From positions 1-16,640 of the forward strand of contig JAEYUK010000310.1 in assembly GCA_023432655.1 (NCBI GenBank): DNA of 16,640 nucleotides, in the 5' to 3' direction. This DNA comes from Pseudomonadota bacterium (GTDB lineage Bacteria > Bdellovibrionota > Bacteriovoracia > Bacteriovoracales > Bacteriovoracaceae). The notes under the pieces were generated by a model that saw nothing but the letters and a program-made list of their open reading frames with translations, was not told the DNA's origin and did no database searches. Made by a program: the position numbers and the translations under genes. This document shows, piece after piece, positions 16,304 through 16,640 of the stretch; the stretch's first letter is position 1, and every line of letters begins with the position of its first letter.

Positions 16304-16319
16304 GGGAAAATACTCCCAT
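16302..16319 (-). promoter_or_regulatory. Hairpin over the ribosome site and start codon of the PepSY gene
   Basis: On the minus strand ATGGGA (16314-16319) pairs with TCCCAT (16302-16307) around a 6-base loop. The first arm contains the Shine-Dalgarno (GGGAG), the second runs into the ATG. In the mRNA this could hide the ribosome site and lower translation. The stem is only six pairs. Confidence 0.4.
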
Positions 16320-16341
16320 TATTTACAAAATATTTCTAGGA

Positions 16342-16640
16342 TTAATTTTGAATGGCCATCCAATCGAAAGTAGATTGAACCGAACCGTCTGAATTATTAG
16401 GCGAAGCCCAGCAAACGACCTGATATTTTAACTTCGAGAGTTTCGTGTACCCACAGTAACTGGCATCCATGGTGTTTCCGTCTGCATGAGCATAGTTGGC
16501 ATCTCTTTCTGAGACGATAAAATGAGGATCGGCGCCAAGAGGATCAAAGCCATGATCCTGAAGATTAATGATCGCCTGGTTACTGACATCATTAGGGCCT
16601 ACCACATCTTTTCCTGAAGCGACTTTGACCGGGCTTACTC
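16342..16640 (-). CDS. Unrecognised protein, N-terminus beyond the window
   Basis: The frame is open from its TAA at 16342 to the window edge, giving 99 visible C-terminal residues (VSPVKVASGKD... to FDWMAIQN). A GTG at 16603-16605 could be called as a start, but there is no ribosome site before it and the frame continues upstream with protein-like sequence, so the real start lies outside. The visible part is rich in Asn, Asp and Ser and has two cysteines (about 62 and 76 in the visible fragment), typical of an exported protein. I recognise no domain. Confidence 0.6.
   Translation of the reverse strand, partial: VSPVKVASGKDVVGPNDVSNQAIINLQDHGFDPLGADPHFIVSERDANYAHADGNTMDASYCGYTKLSKLKYQVVCWASPNNSDGSVQSTFDWMAIQN

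Noticed and set aside
16603..16605. GTG as the start of the last minus-strand gene
   Set aside because: The frame stays open to the window edge with protein-like sequence and there is no Shine-Dalgarno before the GTG.

Overview
The window is an ordinary piece of bacterial chromosome, moderately AT-rich and gene-dense, read mostly on the + strand. Protein content (MreB followed by a PilZ protein, a TadC-type protein followed by FHA proteins, a RomR-like response regulator) suggests a predatory-type bacterium of the Bdellovibrionota, probably Bacteriovoracales or a relative. This is inference from gene content; no 16S rRNA or other marker is present. The first 24 bases are not genomic: they match the Nextera/Tn5 mosaic-end sequencing adapter, so position 25 is the true contig edge.

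Layout. (1) 25-411, minus: 3'-truncated hypoxanthine phosphoribosyltransferase with a good sigma70-type promoter. (2) 646-4334, plus: a cell-envelope operon of mreB, a PilZ (c-di-GMP receptor) protein, a putative lipoprotein and nagZ (peptidoglycan recycling), with 1-nt gaps or 4-nt overlaps. (3) 4428-11728, plus: a six-gene, tightly overlapping cluster made of a TadC-type T2SSF platform protein with an extra periplasmic domain, a DUF192 protein, three different FHA transmembrane proteins and a PP2C phosphatase. (4) 11802-13103, plus: a response regulator with a long acidic linker and a conserved helical C-terminus, behind its own promoter. (5) 13094-13768, minus: birA. (6) 13780-15190, plus: rph, rdgB and tRNA-Pro(TGG), ending at a bidirectional terminator. 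(7) 15253-16640, minus: a small secreted protein, a PepSY-type membrane protein and a protein cut by the window end.

The most interesting part is region 3. Two FHA proteins have the same order (cytoplasmic FHA, one membrane span, periplasmic TPR-like helices). A third puts FHA and PAS domains on either side of a two-helix periplasmic sensor. A PP2C phosphatase ends the run. Together with the TadC-like protein this looks like a membrane secretion or pilus platform controlled by threonine phosphorylation. No kinase and no TadA, TadB or secretin gene lies in the window, so partners must be encoded elsewhere. Whether the cluster is already described cannot be settled from sequence alone.

There is no CRISPR array, insertion sequence, integrase, rRNA or obvious horizontally acquired island. 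No gene-free stretch exceeds 300 bases; the longest, 412-645, holds the two divergent promoters for hpt and mreB.
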